A DNA stretch of 64,000 nt from Aquabacterium commune (GCF_004362855.1 NZ_SNXW01000008.1:1-64000); one strand, 5' to 3'; counted from the first letter of the stretch, positions 30,447 through 39,714 are shown. Notes: generated from the letters alone by a model not told the origin. A program made the numbers and translations.

Positions 30447-31675
30447 GCGTCTGACGGTGTGTCGGCCAGGGCCAGGCGGTTGCGGCCGCCGTGCTTGGCC
30501 GCATACAGCGCGTTGTCGGCCCGCTGAACCAGGTCGGCGGCGCGTTTGTCATGGCGGGGTGTGACCGTGGCCACGCCGATGCTGCAGGTCACGCGCACCT
30601 CCAGGGCCTCGCTGCGCAGCACCAGCTCGCGCACCTGGGCCAGCATCTGCAGGGCCACGCGCTCGGCGCCGCGGGTGTCGGTGTCGGGCAGCAGCACCAC
30701 GAACTCTTCGCCGCCATAGCGGGCCACGAAGTCGGTCGAGCGGCCGCAAGCCTCTTGCAGGGCCTGCGCCACCGCTTGCAGGCAGGTGTCGCCAAAGGGG
30801 TGGCCGAACGAGTCGTTGATGTTCTTGAAGTGGTCCAGGTCCACCAGCAGCACCGAGAGGTGGCCGCCGCGGCGGCACTGGCGCGCCCACTCGTGGGTCA
30901 GCTGGCGGTCAAAGTGCATGCGGTTGGGCACCTGCGTGAGCCCGTCGGTCAGGCTGGCGAGTTCCAGCTCGCGCGCTTGCTGTTCGGCCAGGCGCCGCGC
31001 GTGGCGGCCTTCCCAATAGTCCTGGTGCACCAGCTGGGATGAGCGCGCCAGGTAGGCCACGAACACGCACTGCAGCGCCATCACCAGCAGGTGGGCGGGC
31101 AGGGGGCGCAGGGCTTCGGCGACCACCACTGGCGCGAGCATCGCGATCGGGTAGGGGTAACGCAAGGCTGGGTTGAAGCCCAGCATGGTGTTGCCCGCGG
31201 CCACCATGCCGGCGGTGACCATGAGCATCGTCCAGGCCAGGGGCTGCAACGGCGCCAGCCACATGCAGGCGGCGGTCAGGCAGCCCCAGTACGCCGCGCT
31301 CAGGAGGGACAGCGCGTTGAAGCCCAGCTCGGCGCGCCGGGGGTGCTGGCGCAGCAGTTCGGGCAGGCTGCGCGCGTAACGGGCGCGCACGACGGCCAGC
31401 AAGCCCAGGCCCAGCACATTGCCCCAGACCAGCCAGGGCCAGCTTGCCGCGGCATGGGTGGCCAGGGTCACGGCCAGCCAGATGCCGGGGTAGATGAAGG
31501 TGGCGGTTGACGCGCGCTCCGCGGTGTCGAGCACGCAGCGCACGGCCAGTTCGGTGTCCGAGTCAGGCACTTTCGAGCGCAGCAAGGCCGGCCTGCGGCC
31601 ACCGGTCGCATCGGGCTCGGCCTGGGGTGGCGGCTGGGGGTGTTCCAGCCATTGGGAGGGGGCATCACGCTTCAC
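30422..31675 (-). CDS. Membrane diguanylate cyclase with six-helix N-terminal domain
   Basis: The 417-residue protein starts with a ~55-residue cytoplasmic lead, then about six hydrophobic helices (YPGIWLAVTLATHAAASWPWL; LVWGNVLGLGLLAVV; LGFNALSLLSAAYWGCL; AWTMLMVTAGMVAAGN; AMLAPVVVAEALRP; LLVMALQCVFVAYLA), residues ~70-225. A GGDEF domain follows with YGGEEF, an accepted active variant, and inhibitory RSTD before it. The membrane part resembles integral sensor domains (MASE type) but I cannot assign a subtype. The GTG start at 31675 is the best of several; no strong ribosome site precedes it. It is divergent from the DUF4394 gene. Confidence 0.88.
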   Translation of the reverse strand: MKRDAPSQWLEHPQPPPQAEPDATGGRRPALLRSKVPDSDTELAVRCVLDTAERASTATFIYPGIWLAVTLATHAAASWPWLVWGNVLGLGLLAVVRARYARSLPELLRQHPRRAELGFNALSLLSAAYWGCLTAACMWLAPLQPLAWTMLMVTAGMVAAGNTMLGFNPALRYPYPIAMLAPVVVAEALRPLPAHLLVMALQCVFVAYLARSSQLVHQDYWEGRHARRLAEQQARELELASLTDGLTQVPNRMHFDRQLTHEWARQCRRGGHLSVLLVDLDHFKNINDSFGHPFGDTCLQAVAQALQEACGRSTDFVARYGGEEFVVLLPDTDTRGAERVALQMLAQVRELVLRSEALEVRVTCSIGVATVTPRHDKRAADLVQRADNALYAAKHGGRNRLALADTPSDAHSSTMSS

Positions 31676-31731
31676 GTCCGGTATTTCGACACGTTTTGCC
31701 GCGACTTGAGCCCCACATTTTTTGCAATCGG

Positions 31732-31753
31732 GTGCATCTGAGGTGCATCTGCG
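31732..31753 (+). repeat. Short direct repeat GGTGCATCTG upstream of DUF4394 gene
   Basis: GGTGCATCTG occurs twice in a row, separated by one base (about 31732-31741 and 31743-31752), ~90 bp before the DUF4394 start and between divergent genes. It could be a binding site or part of the ECF promoter; no -10 partner is certain. Confidence 0.4.
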
Positions 31754-31837
31754 GAGCATGGCCGGGCCGTAGTGGCTGGGTGCGCGCTGAAGCGGTTTCG
31801 GCGCCCGACGACTTCTGCCACAACACCGGAGACCGAC

Positions 31838-32770
31838 ATGTCCACCTTCTCTCGCACCCTGCTGCTGGGCAGCATCCTCGCTGCGCTGACGGGCTTTGCC
31901 CACGCCGGCAAGTCCGACGCCCGCGCACCCTTGAGCTGCGCCAGCGGCCAGCCGCAGGCCCCCAGCACCGCCACCCGCGACGACAGTGAGCGCGAGGACG
32001 ACGGCCTGCGCATCGCCGGCCTGACCGACGACGGCCGCCTGGTCTGCTTCAGCGAGCGCAAGCCGGGCAAGCTGCGCGTCGTGGCCAGCGTCAATGGCCT
32101 GCAGGGGGACACCCGCCTGGTCGGCATCGACTACCGCGTGCAAGACGGCAAGCTCTACGGCGTGGGTGATGCCGGCGGCGTCTATGCCATCGACGCCGAC
32201 ACGGCCGTGGCCACCTTCGTCAACCGCCTCTCGGTGGCGCTGGACGGCAGCCGTTTCGGCGTGGACTTCAACCCCGCCGCCGACCGCCTGCGCATCGTCA
32301 GCAACACCGGCCAGAACCTGCGCCACAACCTCGCGGGCAGCACCCTGGCCGATGGCACCTTGAACTACACGGCGACCGCCACCCCGGGCCCTGCCGCCCT
32401 GGGCGTCAGCGCCGCGGCCTACACCAACAACGACCTGAGTCCCGCCACGCCGGCCACGACCGGCACCACGCTGTTCGTGCTGGACGCGACGCTCGACCAG
32501 ATCGCGCTGCAATCGCCGCCCAACGTCGGCACGCTGGTGGCCACGGGCAAGCTCACGCTGGACGCCTCCGCCCTGTCGGGCTTCGACATCTACAGCACCG
32601 TGCGCGACAACGTCACCGTGCGCAACCGCGCGCTGGCCACGCTGGCGGACGCAGACGGCACCGTGGGCCTCTACCACATCGATGTGCTGACCGGCAAAGC
32701 GTCATCGCGCGGCAAGCTGCCCGCTGGTACAGTGCTCATCGACATCGCGGTGCCCTTGTACCAAGACTGA
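31838..32770 (+). CDS. Exported DUF4394-domain protein
   Basis: The 310-residue product has a signal peptide (MSTFSRTLLLGSILAALTGFAHA, cleavage after AHA). The mature part matches DUF4394: repeated beta-propeller-like blades, with LRVVASVNGLQGDTRLVGIDYR, QDGKLYGVGDAGGVYAID, SRFGVDFNPAADRLRIVSNTG and a closing GFDIYSTV segment. The family has no assigned biochemical role. DUF4394 genes are often next to ECF sigma and anti-sigma genes, as here (sigma gene 69 bp downstream, same strand), so it is likely a product or a sensor of that stress circuit. Spacing after CCGGAGACCGAC supports ATG 31838. Confidence 0.88.
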   Translation: MSTFSRTLLLGSILAALTGFAHAGKSDARAPLSCASGQPQAPSTATRDDSEREDDGLRIAGLTDDGRLVCFSERKPGKLRVVASVNGLQGDTRLVGIDYRVQDGKLYGVGDAGGVYAIDADTAVATFVNRLSVALDGSRFGVDFNPAADRLRIVSNTGQNLRHNLAGSTLADGTLNYTATATPGPAALGVSAAAYTNNDLSPATPATTGTTLFVLDATLDQIALQSPPNVGTLVATGKLTLDASALSGFDIYSTVRDNVTVRNRALATLADADGTVGLYHIDVLTGKASSRGKLPAGTVLIDIAVPLYQD

Positions 32771-32839
32771 ACTGTCGCATCGCAGGGTGGGGTGTGAGCC
32801 CCACCTGGCAGACCGGTCGCTCACCAGCCTGATCCCAAG

Positions 32840-33424
32840 ATGGACCCGTTGACTTCTGCTGCGCTGCCCGAGCGGCGGCCCGATGACTTCGACCACGAAG
32901 CGGCGCTCGAAGCGTGCGCGCGTGGTGAACGCTTCGCCCTGAGGGCGCTGTACGAACGCGAAGGCCGCTGGCTGCTGGCCGTGGCCCAGCGCATCGTGCG
33001 CGACGCCGAACTGGCAGAAGACGTCCTCCAGGAAGCCTTCCTGCAGATCTGGCAACGCGCCGGCACCTTCCGCCGCGAGATGGGTTCGGGCCGGGGCTGG
33101 GTCTATACCGTGGTGCGCCACCGTGCCCTCGACGAAGCGCGCCGACGCCGCCCCGAGCTCAGCCTGGGCGATGACTTTGAAGCCGTGGCCGAGGCCGCGG
33201 TGCACCACGATGCCAGCCCGGGCGACGACGCCTGGCCCCACGACGAAGAAGCGCTGGCGCATTGCCTGGCGCAACTCGATGACCCGAAGCGCCAGTGCGT
33301 CATCGATGCCTACGTCGAGGGTTACACCCACGAACAGATCGCCCAGCGGCTGAGCAAGCCGGTGGGCACGGTCAAATCCTGGATCCGCCGCGGTCTGCTG
33401 GCGCTCAAGGAGTGCTTGTCATGA
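32840..33424 (+). CDS. ECF-subfamily RNA polymerase sigma factor (SigK-like)
   Basis: The 194-residue factor has region 2 (ALRALYEREGRWLLAVAQRIVRDAELAEDVLQEAFLQIWQ, residues ~35-75, with promoter-melting residues in GRGWVYTVVRHRALDEARRR) and region 4 (LAQLDDPKRQCVIDAYVEG then YTHEQIAQRLSKPVGTVKSW and IRRGLLALKE). No region 1.1 or 3, as in ECF factors. ATGA overlap joins it to the anti-sigma gene, so the two are translationally coupled. It resembles SigK/ECF19-type factors that pair with RskA-like anti-sigmas. Target genes probably include itself and the DUF4394 gene upstream. Confidence 0.93.
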   Translation: MDPLTSAALPERRPDDFDHEAALEACARGERFALRALYEREGRWLLAVAQRIVRDAELAEDVLQEAFLQIWQRAGTFRREMGSGRGWVYTVVRHRALDEARRRRPELSLGDDFEAVAEAAVHHDASPGDDAWPHDEEALAHCLAQLDDPKRQCVIDAYVEGYTHEQIAQRLSKPVGTVKSWIRRGLLALKECLS

Positions 33425-34182
33425 GCCCGCAAGAAAACCAAGAAAACATCGCCGATGCTGGCGAGTACGTCATCGGCACCCTCACCGGCGCCGAGCGCCA
33501 GGCCTTCGAGGCCCGCCTGCAGGCCGATGCGTCGCTGCAGCGCGAGGTCCACGCCTGGCAGGACCGCTTGCTGGGCCTGACAGCGCGCTTGACGCCTGTG
33601 ACGCTGCCGCCGCAGCTGTGGCCGCGCATTGCCGCGCGCCTGGGGGCGGGGCCGCTGGTGCAGGCGCCTTCGATGGAGCCTATGGCCGCCAACGACCCGG
33701 CCTGGTCCGACGTGCGTTTCTGGCGGCTCGTCAGCGGCCTGTCCATGGCCGCGGCGGTGGTGATGGCCACGGTGCTGGTGGCCCAGCGCCAGCCCGAGCC
33801 GACCGCCGTGGTGCAGGCGGCGCCGCGCTACCTGGCCGTGCTGCAAAGCCCGGACAAGGGCGGCGCTGGCTGGGTGGTGGAAACCGTGGCCTCGGCCGAC
33901 GTGCGGCCAGGCGAAGCGGCCATCCGCCTCGTGCCCCTGGGGCCGAACGAGGACATCCCCGAAGGCAAGACCATGCAGTTCTGGACCAAGCCCGAAGGCG
34001 CCAAAGGCCCGACTTCGCTGGGCCTGGTCAAGCCCGGCCAGGTGGTGGTGGTGCCCGTCAGCCAGCTGCCCGGTCTGGCCGACAAGACCCTGTTCGAGCT
34101 GACGCTGGAACCTGCGGGCGGCTCGCCCTATCCGAAGCCCTCGGGCCCCATCCTCTACGTGGGCCGCGCGGTCCGGGTTTGA
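33421..34182 (+). CDS. RskA-like membrane anti-sigma factor
   Basis: The 253-residue protein has a cytoplasmic N-terminal anti-sigma domain (NIADAGEYVIGTLTGAERQAFEARLQADASLQREVHAWQDRL, ~10-55) without the HxxxCxxC zinc motif, a single membrane helix (FWRLVSGLSMAAAVVMATVLVA, ~102-123), and a periplasmic RskA-type domain (RYLAVLQSPDKGGAGWVVET; TMQFWTKPEGAKGPTSLGLV). It should hold the sigma factor at the inner membrane until an outside signal triggers release. Translation is coupled to the sigma gene by an ATGA overlap. No protease gene is next to it. Confidence 0.93.
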   Translation: MSPQENQENIADAGEYVIGTLTGAERQAFEARLQADASLQREVHAWQDRLLGLTARLTPVTLPPQLWPRIAARLGAGPLVQAPSMEPMAANDPAWSDVRFWRLVSGLSMAAAVVMATVLVAQRQPEPTAVVQAAPRYLAVLQSPDKGGAGWVVETVASADVRPGEAAIRLVPLGPNEDIPEGKTMQFWTKPEGAKGPTSLGLVKPGQVVVVPVSQLPGLADKTLFELTLEPAGGSPYPKPSGPILYVGRAVRV

Positions 34183-34194
34183 TGCGGGTGAGGC

Positions 34195-34854
34195 TCAGCC
34201 CTCGTCGGCCGACAGCGCCTGCCACACGATGTGGAAGAGCTCGTCGAACTGCTCGATGAGCGGCTGCTTCTCGCGCCGCACGATGTGCATCAGCACCACG
34301 CGGCCGATGATGCCCATGAACACGTCGAGCAAGACCTTGGCCGACACGCGCCGGTTGAGCACGCCGCGTGCCTGGCCATCCTTGAAGACGCCCAGGAAGG
34401 CCGTCATCAGCTCCGGGCTTTCGTAGATGCGGATGTTCTGGTGGCGTGACACCGGCACCGCGGTGAACAGCAACATCATCACCGCCGGGTGCTTGTCCAT
34501 GTAGTCCAGCGTGACCCAGAAGGTCTTGCGCAGGCGCTCGCGCGCGTCGTCGATGCCCTGCAGGTGGTCGATCATGCGCTCGGCCAGGCGGCCCAGCATC
34601 ACGTCCAGCATGGCATAGACCAGCACCTCCTTGCTGCCGAAGTACTTGTAGATGGTCTGCAGGGACACGTGCGCCGCCTTGGCCACGTCGAGCAACGTCA
34701 CCTCGTGGAAGTCGCGGCTGGAAAACAGCGTCAGCACCGCCTGCTCGATGCGCCGCAGCGTGTCGGCCCGCATGCTGCTGAGCGCGGCGCGGCGCGCGTC
34801 CGGTGTGTCGGGCGGGGTGTGGCGGGCGTCGGGGGGCTGGGGCGCGGGCGGCAT
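34195..34854 (-). CDS. TetR-family regulator, divergent from the acyl-CoA dehydrogenase operon
   Basis: The 219-residue repressor has an N-terminal HTH (RRIEQAVLTLFSSRDFHEVT then LLDVAKAAHVSLQTIYKYFG; recognition helix ~residues 45-55) and an all-helical ligand domain (YMDKHPAVMMLLFTAVPVS; VLLDVFMGIIGRVVLMHIV). A 12-bp palindrome GAACGATCGTTC at 34905-34916, 51 bp upstream, is a typical TetR operator and suggests autoregulation and control of the divergent operon. The start ATG 34854 is chosen; a TTG at 34902 would add 16 residues. The role is inferred as acyl-CoA-responsive repression. It converges with the anti-sigma gene. Confidence 0.87.
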   Translation of the reverse strand: MPPAPQPPDARHTPPDTPDARRAALSSMRADTLRRIEQAVLTLFSSRDFHEVTLLDVAKAAHVSLQTIYKYFGSKEVLVYAMLDVMLGRLAERMIDHLQGIDDARERLRKTFWVTLDYMDKHPAVMMLLFTAVPVSRHQNIRIYESPELMTAFLGVFKDGQARGVLNRRVSAKVLLDVFMGIIGRVVLMHIVRREKQPLIEQFDELFHIVWQALSADEG

Positions 34855-34904
34855 GGCGGTGGGGAGAGGATCGCTTTCCGGGATGGAAACGAATCTTACC
34901 AAAT

Positions 34905-34916
34905 GAACGATCGTTC
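34905..34916. promoter_or_regulatory. Palindromic operator GAACGATCGTTC, likely bound by the adjacent TetR
   Basis: A perfect 12-bp palindrome lies between the TetR gene and the acyl-CoA dehydrogenase operon. Its form (GAACG-AT-CGTTC) is typical of TetR/AcrR operators, and no other copy was noticed in the window. Assignment to the neighbouring TetR is by position. Confidence 0.7.
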
Positions 34917-34948
34917 GAAAATCTGGGCCCAGCCCCCTTGCCCTTCTC

Positions 34949-34962
34949 TGACGTTAACGTCA
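34949..34962. promoter_or_regulatory. Second copy of the MerR palindrome (TGACGTTAACGTCA)
   Basis: This 14-bp perfect palindrome matches the operator at 28603-28618 at 15 of 16 positions when one base is added on each side (the change is T to C at 34948). It is 185 bp upstream of the acyl-CoA dehydrogenase start and 32 bp beyond the TetR operator. A half-site GACGTCAA follows at about 35008. The MerR protein encoded at 28813 is the likely binder. Confidence 0.8.
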
Positions 34963-35147
34963 ACATCAGCACCCGTTGTGCACCACGATGCATGGCTGGC
35001 TTCACAGACGTCAACGCTTTGTCGCGCCCGATGCCTGCCCGGAATCAAGGGTTAACACCGACGGTAACGAAGATTACCGAATGACCCGAGCCCTGCCCGC
35101 TGGTGCCGAAACGCACACCGCTTCACACGGACCGAGGAGACACCCGC

Positions 35148-36308
35148 ATGCCCATTCAAAATTTCGCCCCTGCCTGGATGACCGAAGAACACACCATGGT
35201 GTTCGAGTCGGCCAAGCGCTTCATGACCGAGCAATGGCAGCCCAAAGACGAGGGCTGGCGCGCCCAGGGCATGATGGACCGCCAGGCCTGGCTGGACGCC
35301 GGCGCCAACGGCTTCCTGTGCGCTTCCATGCCCGAGCAGTACGGCGGTGGCGGTGGCGACTTCGGCCACGAAGCCGCACTGGTGCTGGCGCAAGGTGAAG
35401 CCGGCATCGGCGGCTTCGGTGGCTCGCTGCACTCGGGCATCGTCGCGCCCTACATCCTGCATTACGGCACCGAAGAGCAAAAGAAGCGCTGGCTGCCCAA
35501 GCTGGCCACCGGTGAGCTGGTCAGCGCCATCGCCATGACCGAGCCCGGCACCGGCTCCGACCTGCAAGGCGTGCGCACCTTCGCGCAGAAGTCGGCCGAT
35601 GGCGAGACCTACACCATCAACGGCAGCAAGACCTTCATCACCAACGGCCAGCTGGCCAACCTGGTCATCGTTGTCTGCAAGACCAGCAAGGACGCCGGCG
35701 CGCAAGGCATTTCGCTGTTCGTGGTCGAGACCGACGAAGCCCCCGGTTTCCGCCGCGGCCGCAACCTCGACAAGATCGGCATGGAGGCGCAAGACACCTC
35801 CGAGCTGTTCTTCGACGACGTGGTGGTGAGCAAGCACAACCTGATCGGCGAACAAGAAGGCCATGGCTTCTTCCAGCTGATGCAGGAGCTGCCGCAAGAG
35901 CGCCTGCTGGTCGCGCTGGCCGGCATCGCGACCATGGAATACGCCATGAAGATCACGCTGGAGTACACCAAGGAGCGCAAGGCCTTCGGCAAGACCATCT
36001 TCAGCTTCCAGAACACCCGCTTCAAGCTGGCCGAGTGCCAGGCCCTGCTGCTGGCCTCGCGCGCCCTGGTGGACGCCGCCATGGTCGCCCACCTCAAGGG
36101 TGAGCTGGGCGTGGACCGCGCCGCGCTCATCAAGTACTGGATCACCGACAACCAGTGCAAGGTGACCGACGAGTGCCTGCAGCTCTTCGGTGGCTACGGC
36201 TACATGAAGGAGTACCCGATCGCCCGCCTGTGGGCCGACTCGCGCGTGCAACGCATCTATGGCGGCACCAACGAGATCATGAAGGAACTGGCCTCGCGCT
36301 TCCTTTGA
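35148..36308 (+). CDS. Acyl-CoA dehydrogenase
   Basis: The 386-residue flavoenzyme has MTEPGTGSDLQGV (substrate/flavin loop), GSKTFITNGQLANLVIVV, GRNLDKIGMEAQDTSELFFD and a C-terminal YGGTNEIMKE. As in the paralogue at 25725, the MCAD catalytic Y-E-G Glu is absent; the Glu in LPQERLLVALAGIA is the likely base, as in long-chain and isovaleryl enzymes. GAGGAGA 8 bp upstream fixes ATG 35148; upstream in-frame TTG/GTG options are not supported. It leads a four-gene beta-oxidation operon with thiolase (39 bp gap), a FadB/FadJ-like protein (13 bp) and a racemase (overlapping). Confidence 0.94.
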   Translation: MPIQNFAPAWMTEEHTMVFESAKRFMTEQWQPKDEGWRAQGMMDRQAWLDAGANGFLCASMPEQYGGGGGDFGHEAALVLAQGEAGIGGFGGSLHSGIVAPYILHYGTEEQKKRWLPKLATGELVSAIAMTEPGTGSDLQGVRTFAQKSADGETYTINGSKTFITNGQLANLVIVVCKTSKDAGAQGISLFVVETDEAPGFRRGRNLDKIGMEAQDTSELFFDDVVVSKHNLIGEQEGHGFFQLMQELPQERLLVALAGIATMEYAMKITLEYTKERKAFGKTIFSFQNTRFKLAECQALLLASRALVDAAMVAHLKGELGVDRAALIKYWITDNQCKVTDECLQLFGGYGYMKEYPIARLWADSRVQRIYGGTNEIMKELASRFL

Positions 36309-36347
36309 TCCACCGAGTCACATCTACTTGAACAGAAGGAGCTTCCC

Positions 36348-37553
36348 ATGATCGAAGCCTACATTTTCGACGCCGTGCGCACCCCGCGTGGCAAGGGCAA
36401 GAAAGACGGCAGCCTGCACCAGGCCACGCCCGTTTGGCTGCTGCGCACCTTGCTGCAAGGCCTCCAACAGCGCCACCACCTCGACACCTCGCTGGTCGAT
36501 GACGTCATCCTCGGCTGCGTGACCCCGGTGGGCGAGCAGGGCGCCGACATCGCCCGCACCGCCGTGCTGGACGCCGGCTGGGCCGAGTCCGTCGCCGGTG
36601 TGACGCTCTCGCGCTTCTGCGCCTCGGGCCTGGAAGCCATCAACATGGCCACGGCCAAGATCCGCGCCGGCCTCGATGACATGGTCGTTGCCGGTGGCGT
36701 GGAAAGCATGAGCCGCTGGCCCATGGGCTCCGACGGTGGTGCCTGGGTGATGGACCCTCGCATCAACAGCGGCACCGCTTTCGTGCCGCAGGGCATCTCT
36801 GCTGACCTGATCGCCACGCTGGAAGGCTTCTCGCGCGCCGACCTCGATGCCTTCGCTGCCGAGTCGCACCGCCGCGCCGCGTTGGCGCAGTCGGAAGGCC
36901 GCTTCGACAAGTCGGTCATCCCCGTGCGCGACATCAACGGCATGCTGATGCTGGGCCGTGACGAAACCGTGCGTCCTGGCACCTCGGTCGAGTCGCTGGC
37001 CAAGCTGATGCCGTCCTTCGAGATGATGGGCACCATGGGCTTTGACGCCACCGCGCTGGACAAGTACACGACCATCGAGAAGGTCATCCACGCGCACCAC
37101 GCCGGCAACTCCTCGGGCATCGTGGACGGCGCTGCGCTGGTGCTGCTGGGCAGCAAGGAAGCCGGCATCAAGGCAGGTCTGAAGCCCCGCGCCCGCGTGC
37201 TGATGACGGCCGAGTGCGGCTCCGAGCCCACCATCATGCTGACCGGCCCGACGCCGGCTTGCAAGAAGGCGCTCAACAAGCTGGGCATGACGCCGGGCGA
37301 CATCGACCTGTGGGAAATCAACGAGGCGTTTGCCACCGTGCCCATGAAGACCGCGAAAGACCTGGGCGTGTCGATGGACCGTGTCAACGTCAACGGCGGC
37401 TCCATCGCCATGGGCCACCCGCTGGGCGCCACCGGCGCCATCATCCTGGGCACGGCCCTCGATGAACTGGAGCGCACGGGCAAGTCCACCGCCTTGGCCA
37501 CGCTGTGCATCGGTGCCGGCATGGGCATCGCCACCATCATCGAACGCGTCTGA
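36348..37553 (+). CDS. Acetyl-CoA C-acyltransferase (beta-ketothiolase)
   Basis: The 401-residue thiolase cleaves 3-ketoacyl-CoA with CoA. Nucleophile Cys91 is in [15 protein letters not shown], the catalytic His is in [15 protein letters not shown] and the second Cys (~387) in [19 protein letters not shown]-type motif is [13 protein letters not shown]. Length is that of FadA-type enzymes (~390-400). An AGAAGGAG ribosome site precedes ATG 36348. Because it is paired with a FadB/FadJ-like protein, it probably forms a multi-enzyme complex with it. Confidence 0.95.
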   Translation: MIEAYIFDAVRTPRGKGKKDGSLHQATPVWLLRTLLQGLQQRHHLDTSLVDDVILGCVTPVGEQGADIARTAVLDAGWAESVAGVTLSRFCASGLEAINMATAKIRAGLDDMVVAGGVESMSRWPMGSDGGAWVMDPRINSGTAFVPQGISADLIATLEGFSRADLDAFAAESHRRAALAQSEGRFDKSVIPVRDINGMLMLGRDETVRPGTSVESLAKLMPSFEMMGTMGFDATALDKYTTIEKVIHAHHAGNSSGIVDGAALVLLGSKEAGIKAGLKPRARVLMTAECGSEPTIMLTGPTPACKKALNKLGMTPGDIDLWEINEAFATVPMKTAKDLGVSMDRVNVNGGSIAMGHPLGATGAIILGTALDELERTGKSTALATLCIGAGMGIATIIERV

Positions 37554-37566
37554 GGAGGTCCACGCC

Positions 37567-39714
37567 ATGACCCAACAAGCTTTCACCCTCGACATCGATG
37601 CCAACGGCATCGGCCTCGTCACCATCGACATGCCGGGCCGCGCGATGAACGTGCTCAACCCGACGCTGGTCGAGCCCTTCGCTGCGCTGGTCAACCAGTT
37701 GGAGACCGACGCCGCCCTCAAGGGCCTGGTCATCACCTCGGCCAAGTCCACCTTCATCGTCGGCGCCGACATCGACCAGCTCACGCAGATCACCAGCGCC
37801 GAAGAAGCCTTCAAGCTGTGTGAAGACCTCAAGGGCATGATGCGCCGCATGGAAAAGTGCGGCAAGCCCGTGGTGGCCGCGCTCAACGGCACGGCACTGG
37901 GCGGTGGCCTGGAGCTGGCGCTGGCCTGCCACGCCCGCATCGCCATCGACGACCCGAAGGCCAAGTTCGGCCTGCCCGAAGTCAAGCTGGGCCTGCTGCC
38001 CGGCGGTGGCGGCACCCAGCGCGTGCCCCGCATGATCGGCATCCAGAAGAGCTTCGAGCTCATCACCCAAGGCAAGGAGCTGACCGCGGCCAAGGCCAAG
38101 GAGATGGGCTTGGTGACCGAGCTGGCCGCCAACCGCGAAGACATGCTGGCCAAGGCCAAGGCCTGGTGCCTGGCCAACCCCAAGGCCTCGCAGCCTTGGG
38201 ACAACAAGGGCTTCCGCATCCCCGGTGGCGACAGCAAGAGCCCGGCCGTGGTGCAGGTGCTGGCCATTGCCCCGTCGATGGCCAACGCCAAGGCACACGG
38301 CAACTACCCGGCGCTGACCCACATCATGAGCTGCCTGTTCGAAGGCTGCCTGCTGGACTTCGACGCCGGCTGCCAGGTCGAGTCGCGCTACTTCGCCGCG
38401 TGCGTGGCGTCGCAGACCAGCAAGAACATGATCGGCACGCTGTGGCACCAGCTCAACGCCATCAAGAAGGGCCAGTCGCGTCCCAAGGGCTTTGCTGAAT
38501 CCAAGGTCAAGAAGGTCGGCATCCTGGGCGCCGGCATGATGGGCGCGGGCATCGCGTACGTGTCGGCCAAGGTCGGCATCGACGTGGTGCTGCTGGACAC
38601 GACGCAAGAGAATGCCGAGAAGGGCAAGGCCTACTCGCAAGGCATCCTGGACAAGGCCATCTCGCGTGGCCGCAGCACGGCCGAGAAGCGCGACGCGCTG
38701 CTGGCCCGCATCCAGCCCACCACGTCCTATGACGACCTGAAGGGATGCGACCTCGTCATCGAGGCCGTGTTCGAAGACCGCGCCATCAAGGCGGTGTGCA
38801 CGCAGAAGTCGGAGGCCGTCATCGCCGCCGACGCGGTGTACGCCTCGAACACCTCGACGCTGCCCATCACCGGTCTGGCCACGGCCAGCGAGCGCCCGGC
38901 CAACTTCATCGGCCTGCACTTCTTCTCGCCGGTGGACAAGATGCCGCTGGTCGAGATCATCGTGGGCGAGAAGACCTCCGACGAGACCCTGGCGCGTGGC
39001 TTCGACTACGTGCTGCAGATCGGCAAGACCCCGATCGTGGTCAACGACAGCCGCGGCTTCTACACCTCGCGCGTGTTCGCCACCTACATCATGGAAGGCC
39101 TGGCCATGCTGGGCGAGGGCGTGCACCCGCGCTCCATCGAAGTGGCCGGCCTGAAGGCGGGCATGCCCATGCCGCCGATGGCGCTGCAAGACGAGGTCTC
39201 GCTGGGCCTGTCGCTGCACATCGCCGAGCAGACCAGGAAGGACATGGCCGCCGAAGGCAAGGTGCTGCCCGAGCACCCCGCCGCGAGCGTGCTGCAGAAC
39301 ATCGGTGGCACCCACAACCGCATCGGCAAGAAGACCGGCAAGGGCCTGTACGACTACAACGGCAAGGAAAAGACCTTGTGGCCCGAGCTGACCCAGCTCT
39401 ACCCGCCGGTGGCGAACCAGCCCACCCAGCAAGAGCTGGTGGACCGCCTGCTGTACGTGCAAGCCAACGAGGCCGCACGCTGCTTCGAAGAGAAGGTCGT
39501 GCGTTCGGTGGCCGACACCAACATCGGCTCGATCTTCGGCTGGGGCTTCGCGCCCAACCAGGGCGGCGCGCTGCAGTTCATCAACGCCGTGGGTGCCAAG
39601 CACTTCGTCGAGCGTGCGCGTGAGCTGGCCCAGGCCTATGGCCCGCGCTTCGAGCCCGCAGCCATCGTGGTGAAGATGGCGCAAGAAGGCGGCCGCTTCG
39701 AGGACGTGGTGTGA
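37567..39714 (+). CDS. Multifunctional enoyl-CoA hydratase / 3-hydroxyacyl-CoA dehydrogenase (FadB/FadJ-like)
   Basis: The 715-residue protein fuses an N-terminal hydratase (~1-190) and a C-terminal dehydrogenase (~310-700). Hydratase catalytic glutamates are kept: [11 protein letters not shown] and GLPEVKLG. The oxyanion loop is [12 protein letters not shown]. The NAD site is [21 protein letters not shown] near 315 and the dehydrogenase His is in [16 protein letters not shown]. GNAxxSR-type [19 protein letters not shown] is present. The AGGAGG in TGAGGAGGTCCACGCC lies before ATG 37567. Carries out the middle two steps of beta-oxidation. Two thiolase-type partners are not needed; thiolase is 13 bp upstream. 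Confidence 0.95.
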   Translation: MTQQAFTLDIDANGIGLVTIDMPGRAMNVLNPTLVEPFAALVNQLETDAALKGLVITSAKSTFIVGADIDQLTQITSAEEAFKLCEDLKGMMRRMEKCGKPVVAALNGTALGGGLELALACHARIAIDDPKAKFGLPEVKLGLLPGGGGTQRVPRMIGIQKSFELITQGKELTAAKAKEMGLVTELAANREDMLAKAKAWCLANPKASQPWDNKGFRIPGGDSKSPAVVQVLAIAPSMANAKAHGNYPALTHIMSCLFEGCLLDFDAGCQVESRYFAACVASQTSKNMIGTLWHQLNAIKKGQSRPKGFAESKVKKVGILGAGMMGAGIAYVSAKVGIDVVLLDTTQENAEKGKAYSQGILDKAISRGRSTAEKRDALLARIQPTTSYDDLKGCDLVIEAVFEDRAIKAVCTQKSEAVIAADAVYASNTSTLPITGLATASERPANFIGLHFFSPVDKMPLVEIIVGEKTSDETLARGFDYVLQIGKTPIVVNDSRGFYTSRVFATYIMEGLAMLGEGVHPRSIEVAGLKAGMPMPPMALQDEVSLGLSLHIAEQTRKDMAAEGKVLPEHPAASVLQNIGGTHNRIGKKTGKGLYDYNGKEKTLWPELTQLYPPVANQPTQQELVDRLLYVQANEAARCFEEKVVRSVADTNIGSIFGWGFAPNQGGALQFINAVGAKHFVERARELAQAYGPRFEPAAIVVKMAQEGGRFEDVV

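Noticed and set aside
31676..31790. Upstream extension of the membrane cyclase giving a CxxC-like DCKKCGAQ peptide
   Set aside because: The stretch is less GC-rich than coding DNA around it, has no ribosome site, and overlaps a likely control region; a zinc ribbon is not convincing from one CxxC.
37537..39684. A 715-codon minus-strand frame opposite the FadB/FadJ-like gene
   Set aside because: Same length and position as the true gene and no family features; it is its reverse reading.
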